DNA of 49,227 nucleotides from Mesotaenium endlicherianum (Eukaryota > Streptophyta > Zygnematophyceae > Zygnematales > Mesotaeniaceae). The position numbers were made by a program, and so were the translations under genes. The notes under the pieces were generated by a model, which did not search any database, was not told where the DNA came from, and worked only from the letters and a program-made list of their open reading frames with translations. This document shows positions 1 to 10,823 of the stretch, piece after piece. The DNA lies in the NCBI GenBank assembly GCA_009602735.1, contig WELA01013709.1:71995-121221 (forward strand). The letters are read 5' to 3'. Within the stretch, counting starts at the first letter, position 1. The number at the start of each line of letters is the position of its first letter.

Positions 1-1
1 G

Positions 2-370
2 GGGGAGGGCGAGGGGCAGGGGGTGGGGGTGGGAGTGGGAGAGGGTGAGGGGCAGGGAGAGCTTGTCGGGCGCGGCGACGGGGCAGTCGTAGAAGGGCGT
101 GACGGGGACGCGCTCGTGGCGGCGCGCGAGGGGGTTGGCCGAGTGGATGTCGATGTCGCACTGCGTGCACAGGGCGGCGGCGTCGGCCTTGCAGGTCACG
201 GCAGCTGGCGCGAGCTCGCAGACCTCGCAGAGCCACACGCGCTCATGGCGAGACGCCAGCTTGTTGGCGCCGTGCACCTGGCTGTCGCACGCCACGCACA
301 GGTGGGCGGCGTCGGCGCGGCAGAAGAGCACTGCCGCCGCCGCCTGGCACGCGTCGCATGCCTTCGGCAT
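2..370 (-). CDS. COL: CONSTANS-like protein, N-terminal part with two B-box zinc fingers (runs off the left edge)
   Basis: Read on the minus strand from an ATG at 370-368, with an in-frame TGA two codons upstream, the frame stays open for 123 codons to the window edge. Two tandem B-boxes are plain: box 1 starts [20 protein letters not shown] (about residues 5-40) and box 2 [18 protein letters not shown] (about 48-83), each with the spaced Cys, Asp and His ligands. Box 2 ends in [18 protein letters not shown], which by family knowledge resembles group I COL proteins of the COL3-5 type. After the boxes the chain becomes Ser/His/Pro/Leu-rich. COL proteins are nuclear transcription regulators in light and photoperiod signalling, and the C-terminal CCT domain expected of them lies outside the window here. 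Codons are strongly GC-rich. Family assignment is sure; the exact subgroup is inference. Confidence 0.93.
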   Translation of the reverse strand, partial: MPKACDACQAAAAVLFCRADAAHLCVACDSQVHGANKLASRHERVWLCEVCELAPAAVTCKADAAALCTQCDIDIHSANPLARRHERVPVTPFYDCPVAAPDKLSLPLTLSHSHPHPLPLALP

Positions 371-930
371 CGCTCACTCGCTCTCTCTCGCTTGCTTGCT
401 GCTTCAGCTGCTCCTGCTGCTGTTCTTTCGACTGCTTCAGCTGCTGCTGCTGCTGCTCTACCTGCTTCCGCCGCACTGCCTGCTTCCGCCGTTGCTACTC
501 CCTGCTGCGGCCGCTGCTATTCCCGCTGCTGCTGCTCCTGCTACTGCAACTGCCACAGCCACTGCGGGGATCGTCTGCTCCTGCAAGCTGCTAATAGGGC
601 ACCTTCTTGGCCACGCCTCAGTTGCACCCTCTGTAGGCTAAGGCACGCTCCCCCCCCCAAGTCAAGAATGTACTTGAGCTGCCCTGGCTCCTCCTATGCT
701 CCCTTCTTCTGCTTCCTCTGCGGCTCCAACTTGGCTCCCAACTCTACGAGGGTGGACGTGTGTCCCGAGGGTGCTGTTCTGGCAAGCTCCTCGCAGCGAC
801 AGCTGTCGACGCTCCTGGCACCTTTGCGGCTGCCCCGTAACAACCAAAGGACGGTGCCCTCGGGTGCTCCCCAGATGTAACGAGGTCCGCCTTCTTCTCA
901 CTCTCTCTCTCCCTCTCTCTCTCTGGAAGA
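371..930 (-). promoter_or_regulatory. Probable 5' leader and proximal promoter of the COL gene, with CAG-type and GA-type simple repeats
   Basis: Upstream of the COL start codon, reading on the minus strand, positions about 400-545 are dense in CAG/CTG triplets (GCTGCTGCTGCTG on the plus strand), and 897-925 is a CT microsatellite that reads as GAGA repeats on the gene strand. GAGA tracts are common in plant core promoters and 5' leaders. No TATA box or transcription start can be fixed. Several chance ORFs cross this region because of the triplet repeats. Confidence 0.4.
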
Positions 931-3007
931 CGAGGATATACTGGTTTGATGCATGGCAAGCCAGCTGGCATGCGCTTGACGCCTCCGCCCCTGATCCCGA
1001 GCTCTCTAGCTAACAGGGCGTGGGGCCCACTGGGAGAGAAGGAGGGGAAGCATGCACATTGTCTCGGGTGTGAGGGAGAAGGAAAACTTGCGGCGAAGCA
1101 ATCGTGCCACAAATGGTGAACGGTCCCTCACTTTCTCTCGCTTCCTCAGACTGATCCTTCTGATGTTGTTGCAACTGAGCCCAGTCCTGCACACGGCCTA
1201 CTGGCTTGCCAGCTGTACACTTCATGAGAGGGCATGGGGACACATTGGGTATAGGGCTCCAACATTCGGCTGCAGACAGTGACGAGCGCTCCTTGCTGCT
1301 CCTTGCAAAAGCTTCCTGCCGTTGACTTTGGCAATTGACTCCAGCGGTTAACTCCTGATCAGACCTGATGGGCCTTTGATGCAGTTGACTCCAGGCCTGT
1401 CCTACCCCGATAAGAAAACCTAAGCCATGAGAAGCTCTTCCGCTGGTGCTCTTCGGCTGCAGTGCAAACTCCTCCTCGACAATTAGCGAAACAACAATGC
1501 TGCATGCAGGTTCACATGGAAAAGCATATTTCTTACTGCATACTTGCAGCCGCTTATGGTGGAGATGCACGTCCTCGCAACATCGAAAATTTGCAAGATA
1601 AATCACATTATGCCCCACTCATATGAAGACACAGCCCGAATTTGCATCCGCATCCGTAGCCCCTCATGGCAACTTGCAATTTACGAACAATGGTCCCACT
1701 AAAGCGTCACAACTGCATACGATTCCCGACCGCTTTTTCCGAAAAAAAAAAACAATGTGAGGTTAAAGGACTTCACCCCGAGCATACTTCGTTGTCCAGG
1801 CAAGTCTCTGATTATTGCAACAGTCCAACAGCAGTTCAAGTATTCCTCTTCCTTATTGACAATTGCCTTGTACAACCGACACGACACCTCTTCGATCCTT
1901 TGATCGGCGGAAGAGGAGAATATAACCTTGAACCTCAAGGCCACAAATACTTGCGATATTGGATATTTCATTCCAACGTACCTTGCAGACAATATCCACA
2001 TCCCCATTGCGAATCAGTAAAACGGCCTTCCTAAAGATCACCCATTCCTGATCTTTCCCTCCTCCATGTAATACTCGACTGATAACTGTTCGCTACAAGT
2101 AACCTCTACATTTTCGAATTCTGTCATAGAATGCATTGCGGTTTCCAGCCTCTCATGCAGGTCACATGAAGAGGTGCGGGGAAGGGCCGATTTGAGATGG
2201 GATCGAAAGCACACCGCACATGACGAACGGAAACGACAATTAGAATGGAAGTCCATGCACGGGCAGCGAATAATAAGGTTGAGACAGTATAGCGGGAAGT
2301 TCGAGACCGTGCCATTTTTTTTCAATACTGCCCGTCCAGGGCCTCACACGTAGTATTGCGTGCGAGAAGTCGGAATAGGCCGTCGCAAGTGGTCGTCTCC
2401 ACTCGTCTCTTTTCAATTGCCGGGCAGATTGTGGGAAGCACACTCGGTCGCAAGTTCTTTAACCCGTGATTACCCGTGATCATCAATTAAGGTCTTCTTC
2501 CGGCATGGCAAACTAGAATACTTCTTTTGTACAAAAAACTAGCGAGTCACTTCTCCACTGATATTCCCCGACAACCTTCATATTGGGGGAGAACTGTTGG
2601 GTGGAATCATGAATGTAGAATAAAGACGTGACTCCGCATGTTTGGTGCCTTCCGAACCATGTGAGTTGCCACTTCGGGTCCAGACAATATTGACCACACA
2701 ATAAGAACGCGGCTGCTCATTGTGGTGCCAACAAGGTCCACCTTACAACCACATAAACGTAACAATTTCGTCAAGTGCAAACACCTGGCCAAAGAAACAC
2801 TAGAAAAAGATCGTATCCAGTCATATTGGCGTGGGCTTCACCACATATTGCAGGTGAGTTCTGAGACACACATCAGGCACATGGATAGTCGGTTCTACTG
2901 CAACATAAAATTGACAAAATCCAACAGCGTCCACCAGCTTCAACTTGCTCCCACATGCTCCAACGTGCTCCACTTCAAGTTTAGTCAACCACGAAGCATG
3001 GTCCCTA
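931..3007. other. Region without a recognisable gene
   Basis: Only short ORFs on both strands, none with a motif I can place. The longest (minus, 1010-1618, 202 codons) has no recognisable domain and is probably chance. A stretch on the minus strand around 2040-2160 has protein-like composition and a GTACGT donor-like site near 1980, but no homology that I can name. This is probably the upstream region of COL plus old repeats. Confidence 0.4.
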
Positions 3008-3015
3008 CTCCGGAC

Positions 3016-3310
3016 CAGGCCCCAGGATTCGCATAAAATTTGATGTTATTTGCTTTTTTGGATGCTTTAAAATCATGCGAAATTGTAAATTATTTCGAAA
3101 GAAATCCTGGTTACTGGGAGCGGAAGTCGCGTAAAATCCCAATATTTCCTATTTTCTTCAACAACGGTCGCGGGATGTTATTACGCCATTAAAGAAATCC
3201 TATCAAATTATGTCGGGTTTTCTTGAAACCCTGACCGTCGCCCAGAGCAGGCCAGAGGATGTTTCCGAAATTTACCGAAATCCGCGACTTTTGTCGAATC
3301 CTGGGGCCTG
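3016..3310. mobile_element. Short inverted-repeat element (hAT-type MITE) with 8-base target duplication
   Basis: Perfect 16-base inverted ends: CAGGCCCCAGGATTCG at 3016-3031 and its complement at 3295-3310. They are immediately flanked by the exact 8-base direct repeat CTCCGGAC at 3008-3015 and 3311-3318. Ends beginning CAGG and an 8-base duplication are the hAT signature. The 295-base interior is non-coding and AT-richer in its middle. It differs in sequence from the large hAT element that starts 200 bases to the right. Confidence 0.85.
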
Positions 3311-3504
3311 CTCCGGACCATCTAGATCGGTCCGCTTGGCGGATGGTTTGATGATTCCAGATGTTCCATATGCCACTTTGAAGTCACGATGAGGGTCCCT
3401 GTCGGTGCTAAGGTCTGCCTTGTGGACTTTCTCTTCCGTACATCAATGAATGTATGCAGTACATGGACACAAGTTGAAATTTTGAACACTACTACTGTTA
3501 TAAC

Positions 3505-3512
3505 AAAAGGTA
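3505..3512 (+). repeat. Left target-site duplication of the large hAT element
   Basis: AAAAGGTA directly before the GGGATAAA end of the hAT element. The identical 8-mer is at 36820-36827 beyond the right end. Confidence 0.7.
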
Positions 3513-3520
3513 GGGATAAA

Positions 3521-4481
3521 TGTCGCGATTACTATCCGTTTGACGGTGCCGCACGCGCAGCGCAAGCTACGGCCACCCAGGTACGAAAAGTCAACGTTGA
3601 CTCACCGACCACTTGACTGATTACGTCGCAGTCAGCGGTTATGTTGGCGTCAAGACCACTGGCAAGGGGTCAATGTCAATGTGCCCCACACCCAGGGATG
3701 GGGGAGATTTTGACAGCATAGACAGCCGCGAGGCTAGAAGCTGGGGATCAGTGATGAGCCGCCCAGCAGGTACCAAGTCAGGTACTGTGTGACTGGCAGA
3801 TTAAGCCAGGTCATGGCCGCAATGCCAAGATAGGTTACGGCCGCCCGGTTGGAAATCTTGAGCAAGTGGCATTTGCTTGTACACGCCGCTCAGGAGCTCT
3901 TAGCCATGAGCCAATTAGGCGTGACTGCCAGCTGAAGCGCTAAGCAGCCACGCGCGACAGTCACAAGGTGTGCATGCATACTGAGTGACTACGAGTTTGA
4001 GTTGAGCATGGCTAGGCAGAAGTGGCATGCAGCTAAGCTTTGTGACTAAGCACGGCATTCTCGAAAGATGACGCTGTGTGGTGCCTGCGAAAGGCACCAA
4101 TCTTGCCTGAGGCATGTCATGCACTCTCACGCACTTTTGCCAAGAAGCAGAAGGAGCAGAAGGAGCAGAAGGAAGGAGAAGAAGGGCGCAAAGAAGAAGA
4201 AGGAGTTCCCAAGGCCATTGGAGAGCCGAGGTCCCACGCTTCTGCCGACGCTGAAGATTCTTCTCAGTGTATCATAGATAAGTCAGGATTGTAGGAGTTC
4301 CCAAGAGGGAATCTCACTGTTGAAAGTAGGAGAACTGCAGAATAGAATTAGCTAGGAGATTAGCACAGATTCGGCCGAACGCCACAAGTGTGTGTGAAGC
4401 AGCCTTAAAATGGTGAGTTGTGTGTTAGTTTCCAAGTTTTCAGAAGTCGCATTCGCATCTCGAAGAGAGAGGGTAGTATTG
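3521..4481 (+). repeat. E1 terminal repeat segment L1 (5' side)
   Basis: Begins TGTCGCG and is nearly identical, with scattered substitutions and small indels, to 13257-14209. Homology is lost after GGGTAGTATTG because E2 interrupts the other copy there, so the true right end of L1 may lie further on. It contains a purine-rich stretch at about 4140-4205 made of AGAAGG-like units. Unlike a normal 5' LTR it lacks the S segment found before and after L2. Confidence 0.85.
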
Positions 4482-4719
4482 GCAGATAAAGCTCTCAGTG
4501 AAGAACTGAGTGAGTCTAGCCTGGCAGTGAAGAACTGTTAAGGCGCGGTGTTAAGTGAAGAGCTTGACCCAGGCCAGCATAGACGTATAGTTTCAGAGTT
4601 TTGTAAGCTGTGACTTTGTGAAAGTTAAGCGAAAGCCTGAAGGGCGATTTTCTCTGAATCTGACGTTGTATGTCAAGCTGCTTAGAGTGTGATTTCTGCA
4701 AACTACAATTTGCTCGCCT

Positions 4720-5328
4720 GTGAACCCAAGAACCTTAAGGCATAAAGCCTATGTGGAAGTAAGAGACTTCCGTCCTACTTCTGAGAACTTGGGTTATGTG
4801 GTTCAGGTGAATAGAAATTTCCAAGCAAATTGGGGATTGAGGCCTGTGAGGGCTGCCGGTGCTCAACCTGGAAGGGGACCCGGAGAAATTCAACTGTACA
4901 AACGATTGAGGAGTGGAAGACTCTACTACCCTGTGGAGCCTGCGGAAGGTTCTGATTCAAGCCAGAGTCCACGAGGAAGTGAGACATCTGAGCGCACGGA
5001 TAACCTGTGGAGTAAGCAACCGTCGGGAGACGAGTCTCGCCATACTACCACGAACGATGAGAATTCGTATAACGCGCAAGCCTTTGTACCCAATTGGGCC
5101 AGAGAGCACGACGTGTGGGGTAGAGTTAGTGAATCTTGGTCACCATTCAAAATGACTGGTGATGATAAAATTGAAAATCCTAAGTTCAAGCTGTCTACAA
5201 AGTGTTTTAGTGGACGAACCGGTGGAAATAGTCTCACTTTGGAAGAGTTTGATGAGATCTATTGGGCTGATTTCTTTGAGAGAATCCGAGAGGATTCTTC
5301 TTACACACTCAGTCAGTCGCTTTTATAA
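4720..5328 (+). pseudogene. E1 5' coding segment upstream of Gag
   Basis: Open for 203 codons in a frame different from the following Gag segment. The first in-frame ATG is at 5152, giving MTGDDKIENPKFKLSTK; upstream of it the frame is open but has no ATG, so the start is uncertain. It ends at a TAA (5326-5328) three bases before the next ORF. Reading one frame over at about 5310 joins it smoothly to the sequence LVQYLDKDALLLYRQF, so a single-base indel probably splits one Gag reading frame. No domain recognised here; the role as Gag N-terminus is inferred from position. Confidence 0.5.
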
Positions 5329-5330
5329 GC

Positions 5331-6131
5331 TTGGTTCAGTACTTGGACAAGGATGCCTTGTTGCTTTATCGCCAATTCCGGAAGGATGAGAACCTTACCC
5401 AGGAATGGACGTTTGACGAGCAAATGAAGGCGAGGGATTTAAAAATCCAAGAAGAGGCTGCGAAAGCCCGCCTGTCCGCTTTGTCATTAGGAAGAGCGAT
5501 ACCTGCTGCACCTGTTGAAAGCGTAGACTTAGCTGCACTAACACAAGAATTAACAGATGCTATGAGGCATCTCACCGAGGGTCAGCAGCGAGCGGCTACT
5601 CGAGATGATGATGCTGGGTCTGTCGCAAAATTGAGTAAAGTGTGTGCAGAATTGTCTGAAAAGATTGCTAATGCTCAGGAACGAGTAACGCACAGGACTG
5701 CACCTTTTACAGGGCAGCATGGTGATAGTGCCACCACAAAAGCAATCCATGCGCAAGCGTTGGCTAGTTGCCGTAGGGATATGGAGGCTGGGAATGACCA
5801 GTTAGACTCTGAGCACAGTTTGCGTCGTTTCTTTAAGTTGCTTGAAGCAAAATTCCAAGAGGATCGCAGTCTTAACATGCACCGTTATGTGCATTTTGTC
5901 CGTCAGAAGAACGAGACAGTGATGGAGGTCAAATCTAGATTGGTAGACCTTGCCAAGAAGGCAGGAATCTATAAGCCTAGGATTGTGGCTGACAAAGTCT
6001 TATTGTGTCTGGGTAAAGACACAGATCGGGAGGTCAGGTCGCACCTATTTGCGAAACGCGGAATCGACTGGAACATCGACGAGGCTGCTCAAATAGCACG
6101 CAATGTTGAGGAAGGTAAAGTCTGGTACTAG
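5331..6131 (+). CDS. E1 Gag capsid-like segment
   Basis: Helix-rich protein of 266 residues. The second half (about 160-240: SLRRFFKLLEAKFQ, then YVHFVRQKNETVMEVKSRLV) has the composition and spacing of retrotransposon Gag capsid regions, in which a short helical domain precedes the zinc knuckle. It ends at a TAG (6129-6131), and the same frame continues without a break into the zinc-knuckle and protease ORF at 6150. Either this TAG is a point mutation, for example from CAG, or it is read through. Gag would form the particle that packages the element RNA. Identification rests on position and general character rather than a specific motif. Confidence 0.6.
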   Translation: MVQYLDKDALLLYRQFRKDENLTQEWTFDEQMKARDLKIQEEAAKARLSALSLGRAIPAAPVESVDLAALTQELTDAMRHLTEGQQRAATRDDDAGSVAKLSKVCAELSEKIANAQERVTHRTAPFTGQHGDSATTKAIHAQALASCRRDMEAGNDQLDSEHSLRRFFKLLEAKFQEDRSLNMHRYVHFVRQKNETVMEVKSRLVDLAKKAGIYKPRIVADKVLLCLGKDTDREVRSHLFAKRGIDWNIDEAAQIARNVEEGKVWY

Positions 6132-6149
6132 AAGACTTCCAGGACGCTC

Positions 6150-8624
6150 ATGGCTCCTGAGAGAAAGGAGGAATCCTTTCAGCCTAAGGCCAATAGCTCT
6201 AATGTTCAGTTTAAGAAGAAGAGCGGGTCTTTCAATAGGTTTGCTAAGCACGCCAACACTGCTGAGACAGCAGAGGGCTGTTGGAATTGCGGAAAATCGG
6301 GACATCAGAAGAGAGATTGTCCGTACTTGGATGCTAAGCAATTGTCTGCTAGCAAGGCGCAGGTATGCGCACATTACAGCAAAAGGGGACACTCAGAAGA
6401 TGAGTGTTGGTCCAAGAACCCAAATCTGAAGCCACCATGGGCTAATGCTGCCACGAAGGAGGCAGATAAGGGTAAGAAAAAGGAGAAAGATAACTCTGGT
6501 AACCAAAAGGGTAACCGAAAGTATGATGCTATAAGTGCAGAGATTGCAGAGTTGGAAGCTCAAATTGCAAAACTAAATGTGCCTAATGTCTATTATGATG
6601 CAGATGTGGCCGAAAAGATCGTCTGCAAAGGCGAGAAGCTGACGCCTAAGAAGGCCGTGGCTGCAACGGTTGCGGAGCGCGCAAATCATGACCGTCTGGT
6701 TCCAAGGAATGCCGGGAAGCTTCCTCAGACCTTTCGGATCACTCTTGATGAGAACGAGATTGCGCAGCTGCGACAAGCCAAGCCTGGGCCACGCAAGACA
6801 TTTAGTTTTTCGCTGGAGACGCTGAAGGCTCTGGTGGAACACCGGATTCAGCACATTCTTTGTCTTTCACTCGCTGATCTGCGTCTTACGTATCCTTTCA
6901 CGGTTAAAGAAGCCAGACCGCAGCTGGACATAGCTGAGGAAGGCGCGAACAGCGTTTCGCTGCCTACTAATTTCAGCACTGTGAGAGTGCAGAACAAGGA
7001 TCGAGTTTTGACGTTCAACGACTGGGCCGCTCCCAATATCCTATTAGACAGTGGCGCACAGCCAGTAATCTTGGGAAAGCAAGCTGTGAAAGCTCCGGGA
7101 TTGACGGCAAGGGACCTGAAAGAAAGTCCTTTTCAGTTGAGGACTGCATCTGGGCAGATTTCAAAGTCTTGTGGAATTACCCGCAAGCCTGTGAAAATCA
7201 CAGTAAACTTGAGGAAACCTGAGGAGGCGTCACTGCTCATAGAATGCACGGTGACAGAGGCAGAGAACTATGATGTTCTCTTGGGGACAAAAGCTCTGAT
7301 TCCCCTGGGTATGGTCATTGACCTGCGGAAGCAGAGGGTGACTTACCAGTCGACAGATCGGCAGCCGACGGGAGAAATTCCTGTACTTATGGTTTGCTCG
7401 GGAGAGGTGAACTACGGACTGCTAGACTGTTGTGTGAATGACCGGTATCCATACCATTATGACCTCATCATGCAACGCGAAGAGGAGGGCTACACAAGCG
7501 TCAACATGCCGACTCGAATTATGGAGCAACTCGAAGCTGTGAGTAACAGGGACCGTGGCCCGCAAGAGCTGCTGCCAGTTCCTTATCCAGTTAAGTCTGC
7601 TGCCAATTTGATGCCTGGAGTAGACCCGCTGCCGCAAGGCATTGTGAGGATGGAAGATCCTTTTCGCAGGAGAGGAGTAGTAGTGCTGGAATTGTTCGCC
7701 GGACTTGGTTCTGGAACCATCTCACTGATTCAGCAAAGTATCCAGGTATCCAAAGTGCTGTATGTGGACCATGATGAGAGTGTTTTCACAGCATTTAAGG
7801 AGGTAATGAGTCAGATGCGGCAAATGCATCATTTCAAGGCGTTGGTGCCTACTGACTCTAGTTTGGTGCGTCTTGCCGGAGGAAACATTCCCGATGTGAA
7901 GTTTGAGGACCTGTATGGCTACAGGATTGACTGGATCTTTGCGGGATTCCCTTGTCAACCTTTCTCGCAAGCTGGGAACAGGAGGGGATTCAATGACCCG
8001 CGAGCACAACACTGGGCATGGATGGTGAAAATCATCAGTATGCTACGGGAACGCCAGCATCTCTACCCACCAGTGTTTGTGATTGAGAATGTACATCCAA
8101 GGATGGATCACAACCAGATGAAGCCAGGAGATCCATGGCTGGTCTTCGACTCCACCCTGGGTCATCATGTATTGATCAACGACGCCAGGCACGGAGGACT
8201 CTCACACCGGGCCAGACTATTCTGGACCAACGGCATGTCCATTGAAGTCCTGAGGGAGATGGAGGAGATTACGCGGCGCTCACCAACAGCAGTATCTGTG
8301 GGAGAAGCACTGATGGTGGAAACCAAGCCAGTGATCAGGAGGGATTCCTACCCACAGTACGTCGTCAACGAGCCAGGCCGGCCAAGGGTGGTGCTGCCCA
8401 CCTTCACGGCATACCCAGGATCACGCGCATTCGTGAATGGAGGACCAGGAATGGTCAAGAATGCGCACGACAGAGAAGCTCAGTGGAGAGAGCCGACAGC
8501 TGAAGAGAAAGGAAGGTGCTTGGGGGTACCCAACTCCATTGCACAAGAAATTGTTGCGATGGTGGGACAGGACGACGCTGGGAAGATATTCGGCAATATA
8601 ATTGGGCATCACTCCATGACGTAG
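6150..8624 (+). CDS. E1 polyprotein: zinc knuckle, aspartic protease and C5 cytosine DNA methyltransferase
   Basis: Residues about 44-57 form a CCHC knuckle (C44-x2-C47-x4-H52-x4-C57); a second one at about 73-86 has Tyr in place of its second Cys. A retropepsin follows, with LLDSGAQPVILG and the active D300-S301-G302, and the closing motif YDVLLGTKALIPLG. From about residue 510 a complete C5 methyltransferase appears: motif I LELFAGLGSG, motif IV FPCQPFSQAG with catalytic C602, motif VI ENV (E646-N647-V648), motif VIII RAR (687-689), motif IX-like REPTAEEKGRCLGVP, and motif X-like FGNIIG near the end. Motif IV is of the PCQ (Dcm/DNMT1) type, not the PCN type of DNMT3. The enzyme would transfer methyl from S-adenosylmethionine to cytosine C5. 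It sits between protease and reverse transcriptase, a position outside the usual Ty3/gypsy plan. The ORF ends at TAG 8622-8624, with the frame open beyond. Confidence 0.93.
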   Translation: MAPERKEESFQPKANSSNVQFKKKSGSFNRFAKHANTAETAEGCWNCGKSGHQKRDCPYLDAKQLSASKAQVCAHYSKRGHSEDECWSKNPNLKPPWANAATKEADKGKKKEKDNSGNQKGNRKYDAISAEIAELEAQIAKLNVPNVYYDADVAEKIVCKGEKLTPKKAVAATVAERANHDRLVPRNAGKLPQTFRITLDENEIAQLRQAKPGPRKTFSFSLETLKALVEHRIQHILCLSLADLRLTYPFTVKEARPQLDIAEEGANSVSLPTNFSTVRVQNKDRVLTFNDWAAPNILLDSGAQPVILGKQAVKAPGLTARDLKESPFQLRTASGQISKSCGITRKPVKITVNLRKPEEASLLIECTVTEAENYDVLLGTKALIPLGMVIDLRKQRVTYQSTDRQPTGEIPVLMVCSGEVNYGLLDCCVNDRYPYHYDLIMQREEEGYTSVNMPTRIMEQLEAVSNRDRGPQELLPVPYPVKSAANLMPGVDPLPQGIVRMEDPFRRRGVVVLELFAGLGSGTISLIQQSIQVSKVLYVDHDESVFTAFKEVMSQMRQMHHFKALVPTDSSLVRLAGGNIPDVKFEDLYGYRIDWIFAGFPCQPFSQAGNRRGFNDPRAQHWAWMVKIISMLRERQHLYPPVFVIENVHPRMDHNQMKPGDPWLVFDSTLGHHVLINDARHGGLSHRARLFWTNGMSIEVLREMEEITRRSPTAVSVGEALMVETKPVIRRDSYPQYVVNEPGRPRVVLPTFTAYPGSRAFVNGGPGMVKNAHDREAQWREPTAEEKGRCLGVPNSIAQEIVAMVGQDDAGKIFGNIIGHHSMT

Positions 8625-10823
8625 TTGGTAGAGACGATTATGACTTGGCAGCAGATGACATTCTCTGACAAGCCTATGCCCAGGCCGAGACTAGTAACGA
8701 TTGGAGTCCATGTGGTGCCAACCTCTGATCAGAGAGCTATCAGGGAAGCGCATCAGCGACAAGAAGAATATGGTGTTGAAAGGGACGCAGCTGAGGCTGA
8801 CCAAGGTGAAGCACTCAAAGAAACCAGAGTGGCGGAGCTGACCAGGTGTCAAGACCTACTGGCGCGAATTGACAATCGGATGGCGGCTCTACACGACCCT
8901 CTGGAAAGAGAGCTGCGAAGGCTGCAAGAAGACGTAGCCATGGAAGACCAGGCAACTGGTGAAGCAAACCCTTTGGCGAGCGCTGCAGCAAGCGAATCAC
9001 AGGAGATCCCATCATCTACAAAACGCTCCAGTCAAATATTTGTGAGGATGCCGGAAGAGGAGGGAGAGACCACTTCTGAGTTACAGAACATGGCCCAAGA
9101 CCAGGTCTTTGGAGGCCCATCCCCAGACGCGGCAACGTCAAGTTATGAAGAACGCCAGTGAAATATTAGCAAATGGGCTGAAAAATGCAGTCAGAATTCA
9201 GGAAATTCTGGAGGGTCTGGAAAGACCAGTTGCCTGCAGGTGATCTTTGAAGAACGCAGGAAGGAGACGGTCGAGAGATTGCCCGCCACACCTGTTCTGT
9301 TGAGTCCAGAGCCAGAGGCCAAAGGGAAACCACAAGACACAGTTGGCAGCACAGCTGAGTCGATTACCAGGCAAATCATGGAGCAGTTGCTGGAAGCAGA
9401 CGCCCCTCGACTCAAGGAAGAGAAAGTGGCGAAAGCAGCTCGCGCTCTACAGTCAGCCATCATCAACATGACGAGGCTCAATACAGGAGGGGATGAAGAA
9501 CCGCCGCCTCCTAGAACAGAGAAGCCGGAGGAGGGAGAGGATGCAGAGATGCAAGGCCTCCCAGAGTTTGAGTTGCCATCACTCAACAATGGAGGGGAAG
9601 CCAGGGAAGAAATTCCACGTTTTCCCACGCCAGAGTTGGATCTGCTTGACTTGCAGGAGCTGAGGACAGACGACTGGGTAGTTGACCTCCTGATGGGGCC
9701 AAGCCCGGCAGACCTTTATGAAGAACTAAGGTCACCAACATCCAATACCCCTACTGCCACTCTTTCAGTGGCAGAGCCCAAGTCAACCGCACGACCGTCG
9801 CAACGGCAGGAGGTGACTGCCTGCACTGCTAAAGTGGAGACAGCGCAAGGTAAGCCCAAGGGTAGCGCAAGCAGACCAAGGAAGGTGGCCCGTGAGGGTA
9901 ACGCATCTTTTAGGAGGATGCTAAAGCGATATTTCAAGCATAAGAGGGAGGCTCAGAGAGAGGGCGTTCCGCAAGGAACCACAGCCCCACCTCCTCCGCC
10001 TCTGCGGGATATTTGGCAGAGAGAGGGAGAGGACGGCTTCATTCGCAGGGCAATGGTATTGGGCATTAGTGTGCCGCCAGGCATTAACACGCCTTTGTTG
10101 CAATTATCATATCTTAGGATGCAGAGGCTGGAGGCACCTGCTCCCATGACACTTGCAATCCCAAAATGAGAACTGATAGATCTGAGAAACACCATCAGCC
10201 GCTTGACCGCAGCAGATGATGCTTTCCTCGCACAACTAGCGGCACCTCAAAGGCCGCAAACGTTGGCGCAGGCATGGACGGTCACACCACCCGCAAGGGA
10301 GGAGTATGGCACGACCGTCGCTCGCATGGCTATTATTGAGCGAGAGTGGGACTGGGTAATTAGCCCTAGGACAGATCCTGCAGGTTGGCCAGTGGCAAAC
10401 CAACCTCGGCCAGGTGAAGAAGGAGGAACCGGGACCAGTTGGACTGTAGTCGACGAAGAAAGGTTCCTGAGGCAACCCATCCGGAGGCGCCTGACGTACA
10501 CCTCACAGCAGGAGAGGCGACGCGTCATTGGGAAAGGTAAAAAGCCTAGGAAACAGGCTGCAGAGCCTATGCCAACGGAGGAGCAAGCTGCAAAGCCTGC
10601 TACCCCACCTCCTAAGAACCAGGCAGAAAAGCCTGAGAGCTAGAATCAGGCAAAAAAGCCTGAGGGCCAGGATGAGGGCGGAAAGCCCCCACCTGCACCC
10701 AAGGAGTAGCAACTACTGGATGCCTTTGTTGGGGAGAAGCAACCTGAAACTGAGACTTTTGCCATCGGGAAAATGGTCTCAGCCCAGCAGAGAGCACAAG
10801 TAGAAAGGTTGCTGATTCTTTGA
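8625..10823 (+). pseudogene. E1 long acidic linker between methyltransferase and reverse transcriptase, broken by in-frame stops
   Basis: The same frame as the methyltransferase stays readable for about 730 codons, interrupted only by stops at 9159 (TGA), 10167 (TGA), 10641 (TAG), 10707 (TAG) and 10821 (TGA). The product is rich in Glu, Pro, Lys and Gln: a coiled-coil-like part (ARIDNRMAALHDPLERELRR, about 8860-8930), an acidic Pro-rich part (9480-9720), a basic part (FRRMLKRYFKHKREAQRE, about 9908-9960) and KP-rich repeats at the end (about 10540-10690). No domain recognised. It may be a spacer, an extra structural region, or what is left of the RT N-terminus after deletion; the conserved RT fingers and palm are not present. 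Confidence 0.55.

Noticed and set aside
23..880. Long plus-strand ORF at the left edge
   Set aside because: Antisense shadow of the B-box exon and its GC-rich, CAG-rich leader. The minus strand carries the zinc finger motifs.
1010..1618. 202-codon minus-strand ORF upstream of COL
   Set aside because: No domain, ordinary composition, and many overlapping chance ORFs; not supported as a gene.
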